Part shown: positions 1 to 7,282 of the stretch, piece after piece | Numbering within the stretch: position 1 is the first letter of the stretch | Layout of the letters: every line of letters begins with the position of its first letter | DNA from: Bacilli bacterium | Lineage (GTDB): Bacteria; Bacillota_I; Bacilli_A; ML615J-28; CAG-698 | Assembly (NCBI GenBank): GCA_016282055.1 | Contig: JAEEJT010000010.1 | Location: 1 to 9,749, forward strand | DNA: 9,749 bases | Direction: 5' to 3' | Notes under the pieces: generated by a model | Seen by the model: the letters and a program-made list of their open reading frames with translations, nothing else | Database searches by the model: none | Told to the model about the DNA's origin: nothing | Made by a program: the position numbers and the translations under genes

Positions 1-35
1 ATAACTCCAGCACCAATTATAATGACATCAAACAT
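1..35 (-). CDS. FAD-dependent oxidoreductase, N-terminus only (probable glycerol-3-phosphate oxidase/dehydrogenase)
   Basis: Only the first 11 codons and part of a twelfth are in the window; they read MFDVIIIGAGV. This is the start of a Rossmann-type FAD/NAD-binding fold: a short beta strand running into the glycine-rich GxGxxG turn, whose last glycine lies beyond the edge. Many FAD oxidoreductases begin this way, so the fold is well supported but the enzyme is not. The ATG lies 5 bases after the glpK stop, so the two are almost certainly co-transcribed. In Firmicutes and mycoplasmas glpK is commonly followed by glpO/glpA/glpD, which oxidises glycerol-3-phosphate to dihydroxyacetone phosphate, and that is the inferred identity. 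No clear Shine-Dalgarno site is visible in the end of glpK, so translational coupling is likely. Confidence 0.7.
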   Translation of the reverse strand, partial: MFDVIIIGAGV

Positions 36-40
36 ATTTA

Positions 41-1537
41 TTACTTGAACATTCTAGTTGCCTTAACAGCAATCTTCCAACCAGAATATAACTTTTCCCT
101 TTCTTCATTATTTATTTTATTAACAAAAATCTTATCAATAGAATGAAACTTTTTAATCTCATTTAAATCCTTAAAAAGACCACTACTAAGCCCAGCAAGA
201 TAACAACATCCAAGAGCTGTAGATTCTAAACAACGAGGTCTTAAAACATCACAATTTAAAATATTAGATTGAAATTGCATTAAATAATTATTACTACTAG
301 CCCCACCATCAACACATAAAGACTTAATATCAAGTTTACTTTCTTCCTTCATAACTTCCATAACATCTTTAGATTGATAGGCAATACTTTCAAGGGTAGC
401 TGTAATAAAGTGTTCTTTCTTTGTTGCTCGAGTTAAACCAAACACACTGCCTCTAGCATCATTATCCCAATAAGGAGTTCCTAAACCAACAAACGCAGGA
501 ACAACATAAACTCCATCACTACCATTTACTCTTTGAGCATATTGTTCACAATCAGAACTCTTTTCAAACATACGCATTCCATCTCTTAACCATTGAATGC
601 TACTTCCACCAATAAAAACAGACCCTTCTAACGCGTAACATACTTCATTATTATATTTCCAAGCAATAGTTGTTAAAAGTCCATTATTAGATAATACTTT
701 TTTATCTTTAGTATTCATTAACATAAAACAACCAGTACCATAAGTGTTCTTAACATCGCCACAACTAAAAGCACATTGACCAAAAAGGCTTGATTGTTGA
801 TCTCCAATTATAGAACAAATAGGAATATTTATACTAGAATCAATGTTTTTTAAAGCAGTTGCTATACCAAAATTTCCGCTATTTTCAACAACTTCAGGTA
901 AAATATTAGCTTGTATTTCAAACATTTCAAGTAATTCATTATCCCATTCTAATGTATTAATATTAAATAACATAGTTCTACTAGCATTAGTAATATCAGT
1001 TATATGCTTAGTTCCATTTGTTAATTTATATACTAAAAAAGAATCAATAGTACCAAACATTACTTCATTCTTTTCAATCTTTTCTTTAACACCATCTACG
1101 TTATCAATCATCCATTTTATCTTACTTGCACTAAAATAAGGATTAATAATAAGACCAGTTTTCTTATGAATCACATCACTATAACCTTTATTAATCCACT
1201 CATTACAAATAGATGTTGATTGTCTACTTTGCCAACAAATAGCATTACACAAAGGATTACCAGTAGTTTTATCCCATAAAACAGTAGTCTCTCTTTGATT
1301 AGTAATACCAATAGATATAATATCTTTATAATCAAGTCCACTCTTATAAATAGCTTCTTTACATACTTGAAAAACAGTTTCCCAAATCTCATTAGCATCG
1401 TGTTCAACCCATCCACTATGCTTACAAATTTGACTAAATTCCATTTGGGCCATACTTATAATATTTGAATTTTTATCGAAAATAATCGCTCTAGAACTTG
1501 TAGTTCCTTGATCAATTGCTAAAACATATTTATCCAT
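41..1537 (-). CDS. glpK: glycerol kinase GlpK
   Basis: ATP:glycerol phosphotransferase of the FGGY carbohydrate kinase family, making sn-glycerol-3-phosphate in the cytoplasm. The 498 residues match the usual family length of about 500. The N-terminal phosphate-binding motif DQGTTSSR is at residues 9-16, the glycerol-contacting Arg-Glu pair is at 82-83 (NQRET), the NPYFSASKIKW segment is at 131-141, the catalytic-base Asp245 lies in GDQQSS, and the ATP-site YGTGCFMLMNT follows. A C-terminal DGGASSN motif completes the second FGGY domain. In Enterococcus and Bacillus a histidine about 13 residues before GDQQ is phosphorylated by HPr to activate the enzyme; here residues 225-243 contain no histidine, so this PTS control is probably absent. 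The ATG start is supported by AAAGGAAAGG ending 6 bases upstream. It has its own promoter, and the next gene, a FAD oxidoreductase, follows after 5 bases, forming a glycerol-use unit. Confidence 0.97.
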   Translation of the reverse strand: MDKYVLAIDQGTTSSRAIIFDKNSNIISMAQMEFSQICKHSGWVEHDANEIWETVFQVCKEAIYKSGLDYKDIISIGITNQRETTVLWDKTTGNPLCNAICWQSRQSTSICNEWINKGYSDVIHKKTGLIINPYFSASKIKWMIDNVDGVKEKIEKNEVMFGTIDSFLVYKLTNGTKHITDITNASRTMLFNINTLEWDNELLEMFEIQANILPEVVENSGNFGIATALKNIDSSINIPICSIIGDQQSSLFGQCAFSCGDVKNTYGTGCFMLMNTKDKKVLSNNGLLTTIAWKYNNEVCYALEGSVFIGGSSIQWLRDGMRMFEKSSDCEQYAQRVNGSDGVYVVPAFVGLGTPYWDNDARGSVFGLTRATKKEHFITATLESIAYQSKDVMEVMKEESKLDIKSLCVDGGASSNNYLMQFQSNILNCDVLRPRCLESTALGCCYLAGLSSGLFKDLNEIKKFHSIDKIFVNKINNEEREKLYSGWKIAVKATRMFK

Positions 1538-1559
1538 AATAAGCCTTTCCTTTAATAAA

Positions 1560-1588
1560 ATTATACCATAGAAAATAAAAAAAAAGAA
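1560..1588 (-). promoter_or_regulatory. Predicted sigma-A promoter of glpK (extended -10)
   Basis: A perfect TATAAT (-10) at 1560-1565 is preceded by TGG at 1566-1568, giving an extended -10 TGGTATAAT. At a 17-base spacing the -35 position reads TTCTTT (1583-1588), a poor match, so the extended -10 probably carries the activity. Transcription should begin near 1553, leaving a leader of only about 16 bases that is mostly the Shine-Dalgarno site. The -35 and spacer lie inside the terminator of the upstream methyltransferase gene. I see no clear catabolite-responsive element. Confidence 0.65.
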
Positions 1589-1609
1589 TATATTATTACT
1601 AATATATTC
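1577..1609 (-). terminator. Rho-independent terminator of the rlmI-type gene
   Basis: On the minus strand a perfect 10-bp stem GAATATATTA / TAATATATTC (1600-1609 and 1586-1595) closes a GTAA loop and is followed by nine T residues (1577-1585). The stem is AT-rich, with one G-C pair at its base, but the uninterrupted T tract is convincing. The first base of the stem is the G of the TAG stop codon, so the terminator begins inside the end of the coding region. Confidence 0.85.
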
Positions 1610-2775
1610 TAAATAATATTAAGCACTGCAACCTTTAAATATAAAGCCTCATCAAGGCTTAATAAAGTAGCATGATCTTTGCCTTGGAATCTTAATTCAG
1701 TTAATCTAGTTTTAACTCCACTATAATTAGAAGCTTCTTCTATCATCTTTGTAAACAAAGGTAAAGTTAAATGTTGGCTACAACTACAAGTAATTAAATA
1801 ACCACCTTTTTTAATTAACTTTAATGCAAGCATATTAATATCCATATAGCCTTTATAACCTTCTTTTACAGTATCAATAGATTTAGTAAATGCTGGTGGA
1901 TCTAGAATAATAACATCAAACTTCTTATTTTCTTTTTTATATTCTCTTAACTTTTCAAATACATCACAACAAATTGTATTGATATTAGTTAAACCATTTA
2001 GTTTAGCATTTAAATTAACTTCATTAATAGCAGTTTCACTAATATCAAGACTTGTAACAGATTTAGCTTTATTTAAACTAGCACATAAAGAAAATCCCCC
2101 AACGTTACAGAAACAATCAAGAACATCTTTATCTTTACAATAAAATTTTATATTATCTCTATTAGCTTTTTGATCAAGAAAATAACCAGTCTTTTGTCCA
2201 TTTTCTAAATCAACTCTTAGTTTTAAACCATTTTCATTAATGATAACTACAGGATTAAACTCTCCATAAACAGGTCCTTTTTTCTGTTTAAGACCTTCTT
2301 TTTCTCTAACAGCAACATCGCTTCTTTCATATATTCCAAGTGGTTTAAATATTTTAACTAAACTATCAATAATATTTTCTCTTCTTACTTCCATTCCTAA
2401 AGTAAGAATTTGAATAGAAAGATAATCTCCATACTTATCAACAACTAAACCAGGTAATAAGTCACTTTCAGAAAACACTACTCTATAGTTATCAGAATAA
2501 CCCATATCAAGTCTACGCTTATTAGCTTCCAATATTCTATTATAAATAAAATCCTCTTTTAACTCTTCACTATTATAAGATAAAACCCTAACTATAATTT
2601 TAGAAGCATGATTTATATATCCATAAGCAACAAATCTTTTATCAAAACTTAATACTTTGCATATACTACCTTGGCTATCTTTACCTTCGATACTAGATAC
2701 TTCATTAGCATACACCCATGGAAAACCATTTAATATTCGTTTTTCTTCATTTCTTTTTAATATAACATTATACAT
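1609..2775 (-). CDS. Class I SAM-dependent rRNA methyltransferase, RlmI/RlmK family
   Basis: Predicted 23S rRNA cytosine-C5 methyltransferase of the RlmI type, 388 residues, close to the family norm of about 390-400. An N-terminal PUA-like RNA-binding domain (about 1-75, with NGFPWVYANE at 16-25) is followed by a linking domain and the family motif QKTGYFLDQ (194-202). The Rossmann methyltransferase domain has SAM motif I at VLDCFCNVGGF (218-228), the acidic motif II residue D244, motif IV LDPPAF (291-296) and the motif VI stretch TCSCS (329-333) with candidate catalytic cysteines. I place the start at the ATG at 2775, where relatives begin. An in-frame GTG 12 bases upstream (2787) lies within the probable ribosome-binding region TAGGATAGTGA and is less likely. 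The gene stands alone, between its own promoter and its own terminator. The exact target base cannot be settled from sequence; RlmI specificity (C1962 in E. coli) is inferred from the family. Confidence 0.92.
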   Translation of the reverse strand: MYNVILKRNEEKRILNGFPWVYANEVSSIEGKDSQGSICKVLSFDKRFVAYGYINHASKIIVRVLSYNSEELKEDFIYNRILEANKRRLDMGYSDNYRVVFSESDLLPGLVVDKYGDYLSIQILTLGMEVRRENIIDSLVKIFKPLGIYERSDVAVREKEGLKQKKGPVYGEFNPVVIINENGLKLRVDLENGQKTGYFLDQKANRDNIKFYCKDKDVLDCFCNVGGFSLCASLNKAKSVTSLDISETAINEVNLNAKLNGLTNINTICCDVFEKLREYKKENKKFDVIILDPPAFTKSIDTVKEGYKGYMDINMLALKLIKKGGYLITCSCSQHLTLPLFTKMIEEASNYSGVKTRLTELRFQGKDHATLLSLDEALYLKVAVLNII

Positions 2776-2807
2776 ATTAATTCTCACTATCCTAAATAAT
2801 TGATTTA

Positions 2808-2836
2808 ATTATAAAACAAATACAAATAAATATCAA
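2808..2836 (-). promoter_or_regulatory. Predicted sigma-A promoter of the rlmI-type gene
   Basis: TTGATA (2831-2836, one mismatch to TTGACA) is separated by exactly 17 bases from a perfect TATAAT (2808-2813). Transcription should begin near 2801, about 26 bases before the ATG at 2775. The promoter lies just downstream of the tex terminator, so the gene is an independent unit. Confidence 0.85.
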
Positions 2837-2840
2837 GAAG

Positions 2841-2869
2841 TAAAATAAAAAGGTAGAAAAATCTACCTT
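2841..2869 (-). terminator. Rho-independent terminator of tex
   Basis: Two bases after the tex TAA, the minus strand shows the perfect 8-bp stem AAGGTAGA / TCTACCTT (2862-2869 and 2850-2857) with a TTTT loop. It runs into the T-rich tract TTTTATTTTA. The central G-C pairs and the position immediately after the stop make this a confident intrinsic terminator. Confidence 0.9.
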
Positions 2870-2871
2870 AA

Positions 2872-4437
2872 TTATTTACTTTCATTAGGATTAATCATTG
2901 TTAATTCAACTCTTCCACGACCTAAATCAACGTTAACAACCCAAACTTTAACTATATCATTAACATTAACAACATCAAGTGGGTGTTTAATAAATTTCTT
3001 ACTCATTCTTGATGTATGAATTAATCCATCTTCTTTAACACCACAATCTACGAATGCACCAAAGTCAACAACGTTTCTAACAGTACCTTGTAATTCCATT
3101 CCAGGTTTTAAATCTTCTAAGTGTAATACATCACTTCTTAAAATTGGTTTATCAAATTCATCACGAGGGTCACGAAGTGGAGCAACAAATGCATCAAGAA
3201 TATCATTAAATGTATATTCACCAACGTTAAACTCTTTAATGAATTTTTTACGATCTAATTTAGAAATCTTATTAACAAGTTCACTAGAACCAATATCATC
3301 TTTAGTAAATCCTAATTTAGCAAGAATTTCTTCAGCAACAGGATAACTTTCTGGGTGGATACTAGTCATATCTAGTTTTTCATCACCATTAGGAATACGT
3401 AAGAAACCGATACATTGCTCTAATGTCTTATCACTAATACCTTTAATCTTGATATCTTTACGATTCTTAAACTCACCATGTTCATCACGATAAGTAACAA
3501 TAGCTTTTGCAGTCTTAGCATTTAATCCAGATACTCTTTGTAATAGTGGAATAGATGCACTATTAATATTAACACCAACACTATTAACAGCAGTTGAAAC
3601 AACGAAGTCTAAGCTATCACTTAATTTAGCTTGAGTAACATCATATTGATATTGTCCAACACCAATAGATTTTGGATCAATCTTAACAAGTTCAGCAAGT
3701 GGATCTTGTAATCTACGTGCAATTGAAACAGCACTTCTTTCTTCAACATGATAATCTGGGAACTCTTCCTGAGCAATTTTACTTGCTGAATAGATAGAAG
3801 CACCAGCTTCATTAACAATAATATATTTAACAGGTTTAGCAATCTGTTTTAAGCATTCAGAAATAAAGCTTTCAGTTTCACGGCTAGCAGTACCATTACC
3901 AATAGCAATAACTTCAACGTTATATCTATCGATTATAGAACGAACAGTTTCAAATGAAGCCTGAGTACGAGCGTCACTAACAACTTCTTCTTTATTCTTT
4001 TGGTTAGGGAAAATAACACCTTTATCTAATACTTTACCAGTTTCACTAACAACAGCTAGTTTACAACCAGTTCTATATGCTGGGTCAACACCAAGAACAA
4101 CTTTTCCTTTCATAGGAGGAGTTAATAAATATCTCTTTAAGTTTTCAGCGAAAATCTTGATAGCTTGATCTTCAGCTTTTTCTTTTAATTCTGCTCTAAT
4201 TTCTCTTTCAATAGAAGGTTTAATTAAACGTGAATAACTATCAACGATAGCATCTTTTACATAAGGAGCAGTAATACTATCTAAGTTAGTAATAACATGC
4301 TTATTTAAGAACTTATAGATTCTATCTAAATCTTCATCAATAGTTACTTTAATAACCTTTTCAGCTTCGCCTCTATTAATAGCTAAAACTCTATGTAATT
4401 TAATATCAGCGATTTGTTCAGAGTAATCATAATACAT
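2872..4437 (-). CDS. Tex C-terminal fragment (YqgF-like, HhH and S1 domains), after the internal stop
   Basis: This is the part of tex downstream of the TAA that could be read as its own ORF, 521 residues from the first in-frame ATG. It holds GVDPAYRTG at fragment residues 117-124, the start of the YqgF-like fold, the GNGTASRE and VNEAGASIYSAS segments typical of Tex, a helix-hairpin-helix region around 297-345 (RVSGLNAKTAKAIV), and an S1 RNA-binding domain at about 443-516 (GTVRNVVDFGAFVDCGV). Codons 195-227 of the full frame, between the TAA and this ATG, also match Tex and would be lost. There is no Shine-Dalgarno sequence before the ATG (the upstream bases read GAAAAACATACTTATGCT), so reinitiation here would be weak and the fragment may not be made. 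Confidence 0.55.
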   Translation of the reverse strand: MYYDYSEQIADIKLHRVLAINRGEAEKVIKVTIDEDLDRIYKFLNKHVITNLDSITAPYVKDAIVDSYSRLIKPSIEREIRAELKEKAEDQAIKIFAENLKRYLLTPPMKGKVVLGVDPAYRTGCKLAVVSETGKVLDKGVIFPNQKNKEEVVSDARTQASFETVRSIIDRYNVEVIAIGNGTASRETESFISECLKQIAKPVKYIIVNEAGASIYSASKIAQEEFPDYHVEERSAVSIARRLQDPLAELVKIDPKSIGVGQYQYDVTQAKLSDSLDFVVSTAVNSVGVNINSASIPLLQRVSGLNAKTAKAIVTYRDEHGEFKNRKDIKIKGISDKTLEQCIGFLRIPNGDEKLDMTSIHPESYPVAEEILAKLGFTKDDIGSSELVNKISKLDRKKFIKEFNVGEYTFNDILDAFVAPLRDPRDEFDKPILRSDVLHLEDLKPGMELQGTVRNVVDFGAFVDCGVKEDGLIHTSRMSKKFIKHPLDVVNVNDIVKVWVVNVDLGRGRVELTMINPNESK

Positions 4438-4536
4438 AGCATAAGTATGTTTTTCATCAATAGATGCATCTTTAACTTTAGTAGTTAAAGTACCTTTATT
4501 TTGAAGTAATCTACGAATCCAACGACGATACTTAGG

Positions 4537-5118
4537 TTAATCACTAACCATTTCAGCGATAATATCTTCAGCACCTTGTAATGCTTCTTTTGTATTTTTA
4601 ATAACTAATCCATCTTTTTCAAGTTTTTCTAAATCTTCTTTAGAAAGTTCTTTGACATTAGTTACATATTTACTAGCTTCTTCTTCAACGTTTCCATCTG
4701 TTGGAAATGATAATAAATAATTTGCTAGAGGTTCAAGACCACGACGTTTAGCTTCAGTAGCTCTTGTCTTTTTCTTTTCTTTAAATGGTCTATAAATATC
4801 TTCAAGTTCAGATAATTTTGTACTAACAACAATTTGTTCTTTTAATTCATCAGTTAGTTTACCTTTTTCTTCAATTAAACGCATTATATCTTCTTTACGT
4901 TCAGCAAGTTTTTGGCCATAATCCCATTCAGTATATATAGCACGAATTTGATCTTCATCTAAGCCGCCTGTAACTTCCTTACGATAACGTGCAATAAAAG
5001 GCACAGTTCCACCATCTTCAATTAATTTTAAAACGGCATTGATTTGAGCAATACTTACTGATAATTTTTCAGATATTTGCTTTAATAATTCATCATTTAT
5101 ATAATTATTTTCGATCAT
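4537..5118 (-). CDS. Tex N-terminal fragment, before the internal stop
   Basis: This is the 193-residue product expected if the TAA is real. It covers the helical N-terminal Tex domain, including ALEDG-like VLKLIEDGGTVPFIARYRKE at about 29-48 and the basic segment YRPFKEKKKTRATEAKRRG at about 109-127, and ends at IIAEMVSD. It would lack every recognised nucleic-acid-binding domain of Tex (YqgF-like, HhH, S1), so it is unlikely to work alone. It keeps the native start, a good Shine-Dalgarno site (AGGGAG) and the native promoter, so it should be transcribed and translated up to the stop. Confidence 0.6.
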   Translation of the reverse strand: MIENNYINDELLKQISEKLSVSIAQINAVLKLIEDGGTVPFIARYRKEVTGGLDEDQIRAIYTEWDYGQKLAERKEDIMRLIEEKGKLTDELKEQIVVSTKLSELEDIYRPFKEKKKTRATEAKRRGLEPLANYLLSFPTDGNVEEEASKYVTNVKELSKEDLEKLEKDGLVIKNTKEALQGAEDIIAEMVSD

Positions 5119-5154
5119 ATAAATACTCCCTTCTCAGTGTTTAAATACTTAAAT

Positions 5155-5183
5155 ATTATACCACTTTTACCCTTTTTTTTCAA
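5155..5183 (-). promoter_or_regulatory. Predicted sigma-A promoter of tex (extended -10)
   Basis: TTGAAA (5178-5183) and a perfect TATAAT (5155-5160) are 17 bases apart, with TGG directly before the -10, giving the extended form TGGTATAAT. Transcription should begin near 5148, about 30 bases before the tex ATG. It follows the topA terminator, so tex is an independent unit. Confidence 0.85.
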
Positions 5184-5217
5184 TAAAAATCTTAACCTTT
5201 TTTCACCTATTTTAGGC

Positions 5218-5247
5218 AAAAAAAACATAGCTAAAATTAGCTATGTT
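5218..5247 (-). terminator. Rho-independent terminator of topA
   Basis: Immediately after the topA TAA the minus strand reads AACATAGCTA, an ATTT loop, then TAGCTATGTT, a perfect 10-bp stem (5238-5247 and 5224-5233). It runs into a tract of eight T residues (5218-5225, partly shared with the stem). The stem can be lengthened at its base by pairing the A residues of the stop codon with the T tract. Confidence 0.9.
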
Positions 5248-7254
5248 TTACTCATTTTCGTCGTTTAATTTATCATTTTTAGCATCTTCAATTGTCGAAT
5301 AAGTAGTCTTACAAGTAGGAAAATTATTACAAGCATAGAACTTAACACCCTTACTTCTACCCTTCTTACTTACTCTTTCAACAATATATCCTGTTTCACA
5401 ATGAGGACATTTTATTCCTGTATTAACAGGTTCACTTGTTTCATTCTTTTTAATATATCTACAATTAGGAAAACCACTACAAGCAGCAAATTCACCGAAT
5501 CTACCATTTCTCATAACAAGAGGTTTACCACATTGAGGACAAACTTCATCTAAATAAATTGGATAAATCTTTTCCATCTTTTCTTCAGCATTCTCAACTA
5601 AAGGCATATAATCATAATAAAAATCTTTAATAGAGTTATTCCAATTAACTTCACCTAAAGCAATCTCATCAAGTTTTTCTTCCATACGAGCAGTATACTC
5701 AACATTAATAACAGAATTAAAATATTCTTTTAACTTATCACTTGTAAGCATACCTTGTTTAGTTGGAACCAATACTTTATTAGTAACTTTAACATAGAAT
5801 CTAGCCTTTAAAGTGTCAATAATTGTTGCATAAGTACTTGGTCTACCAATACCAAGTTCCTTCATCTTACGAATAATACGACCTTCAGAATATCTTGTAG
5901 GTGGATTAGTAAACTTTTGTTCAGGATCAACAGTAACTTTATTAATCTCTTCTCCTACACTAAACTCAGGTAAAGTCTTTAAATCATCTTGAGTATCACT
6001 ATAAGCACTCAAGTAACCATCGAATTTAACACTCTCACCATTCAATTCAAATATATAACCATTATTATTAATCTTAACTTTTTGGTCTAAAATAATAGCA
6101 GGAGTCATAAGACTAGATAATACTTTAGTATATATTAAATTATATAATTTATATTCATCATTAGTTAAGAATTTTTTAACAGATGCTGGAGTATAATCAA
6201 TCTTACTAGGTCTAATAGCTTCATGAGCATCTTGAACATTTTTACCTTGATCTTTTACTTCAGTATATCCTTTATAATATTCTTCACCATAATTCTTCTT
6301 AATAAACTTTTCAGCACTACTAACAAAATCTTGACTTAATCTCATAGAGTCAGTTCTCATATAAGTAATCAAACCAACACGTTCATTAGCAAGTTCAACA
6401 CCTTCATATAGAGATTGAGCAACCATCATAGTTTTTTTAGCATTAAATCCTAACTTAGTAAATGCTTCTTCTTGTAATGTAGAAGTAATAAATGGTGGTT
6501 TACTATTTCTTTCTCTTTCTTTAATAGTTACATCAACAACTTTAAAATCATCAGTTAACTCACTTAATACTTTATCAGTATCTTCTTTACTTGTAAGTTT
6601 AACTTTATTATCATTATATGAAATAAGCTTAGCTTTTAACTTCTTAGCTTTCTTTGTAAAATTAATAAATAATTCCCAATATTCTTCAGGTTTAAAATCT
6701 AAGATTTCTTTTTCTCTATCACATATTAATTGAAGTACAACACTTTGAACACGACCAGCACTCTTAGAACCAATCTTTCTTTGTAATAATTTAGATAAGC
6801 TAAAACCAATAATTCTATCTAAACATCTTCTTGACTCTTGAGAATGTACAAGATTCATATCAATAGTTCTACCATGTTTTAAGGAATCGTTAACAACATC
6901 TTTAGTTACTTCGTTAAATATAACTCTTTCATAACTCTTCTTTCCAAGACCAAGAACTTCATATAAATGCCAACTAATAGCTTCCCCTTCTCTATCAGGG
7001 TCGGTTGCAAGATATACTTTTTCAACACCTTTAGCTAATCTCTTAAGTTCATTTACAACAGATCTTTTATCATTTACTAGCTTATACATTGGAGTAAAGC
7101 CATTTTCAATATCAATACCAAATCCACCATATCCACGTGTTGTTAAATCACGAATATGACCTTTACTTGATGTAACAATAAAATCATCACCAAGATATTT
7201 TTCAATTGTTTTAGATTTAGATGGGCTTTCTACAATAAAAAGATATTTACTCAT
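5248..7254 (-). CDS. topA: DNA topoisomerase I (type IA)
   Basis: Relaxes negative supercoils through a transient 5'-phosphotyrosine link to one DNA strand. From the preferred ATG the protein has 668 residues. The Toprim domain begins at FIVESPSKSKT, with catalytic Glu9 and the metal-binding DPDREGE (D85, D87, E89). SAGRVQSV is at 165-172, and the active-site tyrosine is Y298 in GLITYMRTDS. The C-terminus carries two four-cysteine zinc-ribbon modules (C572, C575, C592, C598 and C616, C619, C642, C648), then an acidic tail. An in-frame GTG at 7263 is less likely as the start because it lies inside the Shine-Dalgarno sequence; relatives begin at MSKYLFIVESP. The gene has its own near-consensus promoter and its own terminator. 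Its position downstream of rbgA-rnhB fits the usual Firmicutes neighbourhood, but the dprA gene often found just before topA is absent. Confidence 0.97.
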   Translation of the reverse strand: MSKYLFIVESPSKSKTIEKYLGDDFIVTSSKGHIRDLTTRGYGGFGIDIENGFTPMYKLVNDKRSVVNELKRLAKGVEKVYLATDPDREGEAISWHLYEVLGLGKKSYERVIFNEVTKDVVNDSLKHGRTIDMNLVHSQESRRCLDRIIGFSLSKLLQRKIGSKSAGRVQSVVLQLICDREKEILDFKPEEYWELFINFTKKAKKLKAKLISYNDNKVKLTSKEDTDKVLSELTDDFKVVDVTIKERERNSKPPFITSTLQEEAFTKLGFNAKKTMMVAQSLYEGVELANERVGLITYMRTDSMRLSQDFVSSAEKFIKKNYGEEYYKGYTEVKDQGKNVQDAHEAIRPSKIDYTPASVKKFLTNDEYKLYNLIYTKVLSSLMTPAIILDQKVKINNNGYIFELNGESVKFDGYLSAYSDTQDDLKTLPEFSVGEEINKVTVDPEQKFTNPPTRYSEGRIIRKMKELGIGRPSTYATIIDTLKARFYVKVTNKVLVPTKQGMLTSDKLKEYFNSVINVEYTARMEEKLDEIALGEVNWNNSIKDFYYDYMPLVENAEEKMEKIYPIYLDEVCPQCGKPLVMRNGRFGEFAACSGFPNCRYIKKNETSEPVNTGIKCPHCETGYIVERVSKKGRSKGVKFYACNNFPTCKTTYSTIEDAKNDKLNDENE

Positions 7255-7261
7255 TTTTTTC

Positions 7262-7272
7262 ACATCCTTATA
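7262..7272 (-). promoter_or_regulatory. Strong Shine-Dalgarno site that decides the topA start
   Basis: TAAGGATGTGA matches the full anti-Shine-Dalgarno complement TAAGGAGGTGA at 10 of 11 positions and ends 7 bases before the ATG at 7254. The GTG at 7263-7261 is part of this site and cannot also be well served by it, which favours the ATG and a 668-residue protein. Confidence 0.8.
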
Positions 7273-7282
7273 AATTACCTAA

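Larger units (their letters stand above)
2872..5118 (-). pseudogene. tex: tex, nucleic-acid-binding/transcription accessory protein, interrupted by an in-frame TAA
   Basis: The reading frame from ATG 5118 to TAA 2872 is 748 codons, the normal Tex length (about 720-780), and is open except for one TAA at 4537-4539 (codon 194). There is no frameshift: the codons after the TAA continue in the same frame as PKYRRWIRRLLQNKG and onward, matching the Tex family across the break. Tex is a cytoplasmic RNA/DNA-binding protein linked to transcription and RNA turnover. The order here is the N-terminal helical domain (1-193), linker helices, the YqgF/RNase H-like fold (about 339-477), the HhH region (about 524-572) and the S1 domain (about 670-743). 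The start is supported by AGGGAG 7 bases upstream, and promoter and terminator both look intact, so loss would be recent. The most economical ancestral codon is GAA (Glu), one base from TAA. A sequencing or assembly error is an equal alternative; in that case this is a functional gene. TAA is a normal stop here, so recoding is unlikely. Confidence 0.85.

Noticed and set aside
843..1139. 98-codon ORF on the plus strand within glpK
   Set aside because: It lies antisense to the well-conserved middle of glpK, has no Shine-Dalgarno site I can see, and its hydrophobic, Ile/Leu-rich product is what antisense reading of this AT-rich gene gives.
1171..1416. 81-codon ORF on the minus strand within glpK
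   Set aside because: It is another frame of the same strand inside a confirmed kinase domain, with no independent signals.
3621..3842. 73-codon ORF within the tex C-terminal region
   Set aside because: It is an alternative frame of the YqgF/HhH part of tex; the Leu/Ile-rich product is a codon-bias shadow.
4438..4539. Frameshift in tex, or stop-codon recoding such as selenocysteine or an altered genetic code
   Set aside because: The frame is identical on both sides of the break, so there is no frameshift. The codon is TAA, which ends several genes here; TGA and TAG are also used as stops, and no selenocysteine context applies to TAA.
5119..5247. Riboswitch or regulatory RNA in the topA-tex interval
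   Set aside because: The roughly 130 bases are accounted for by the topA terminator and the tex promoter with a leader of about 30 bases; no further structured leader fits.
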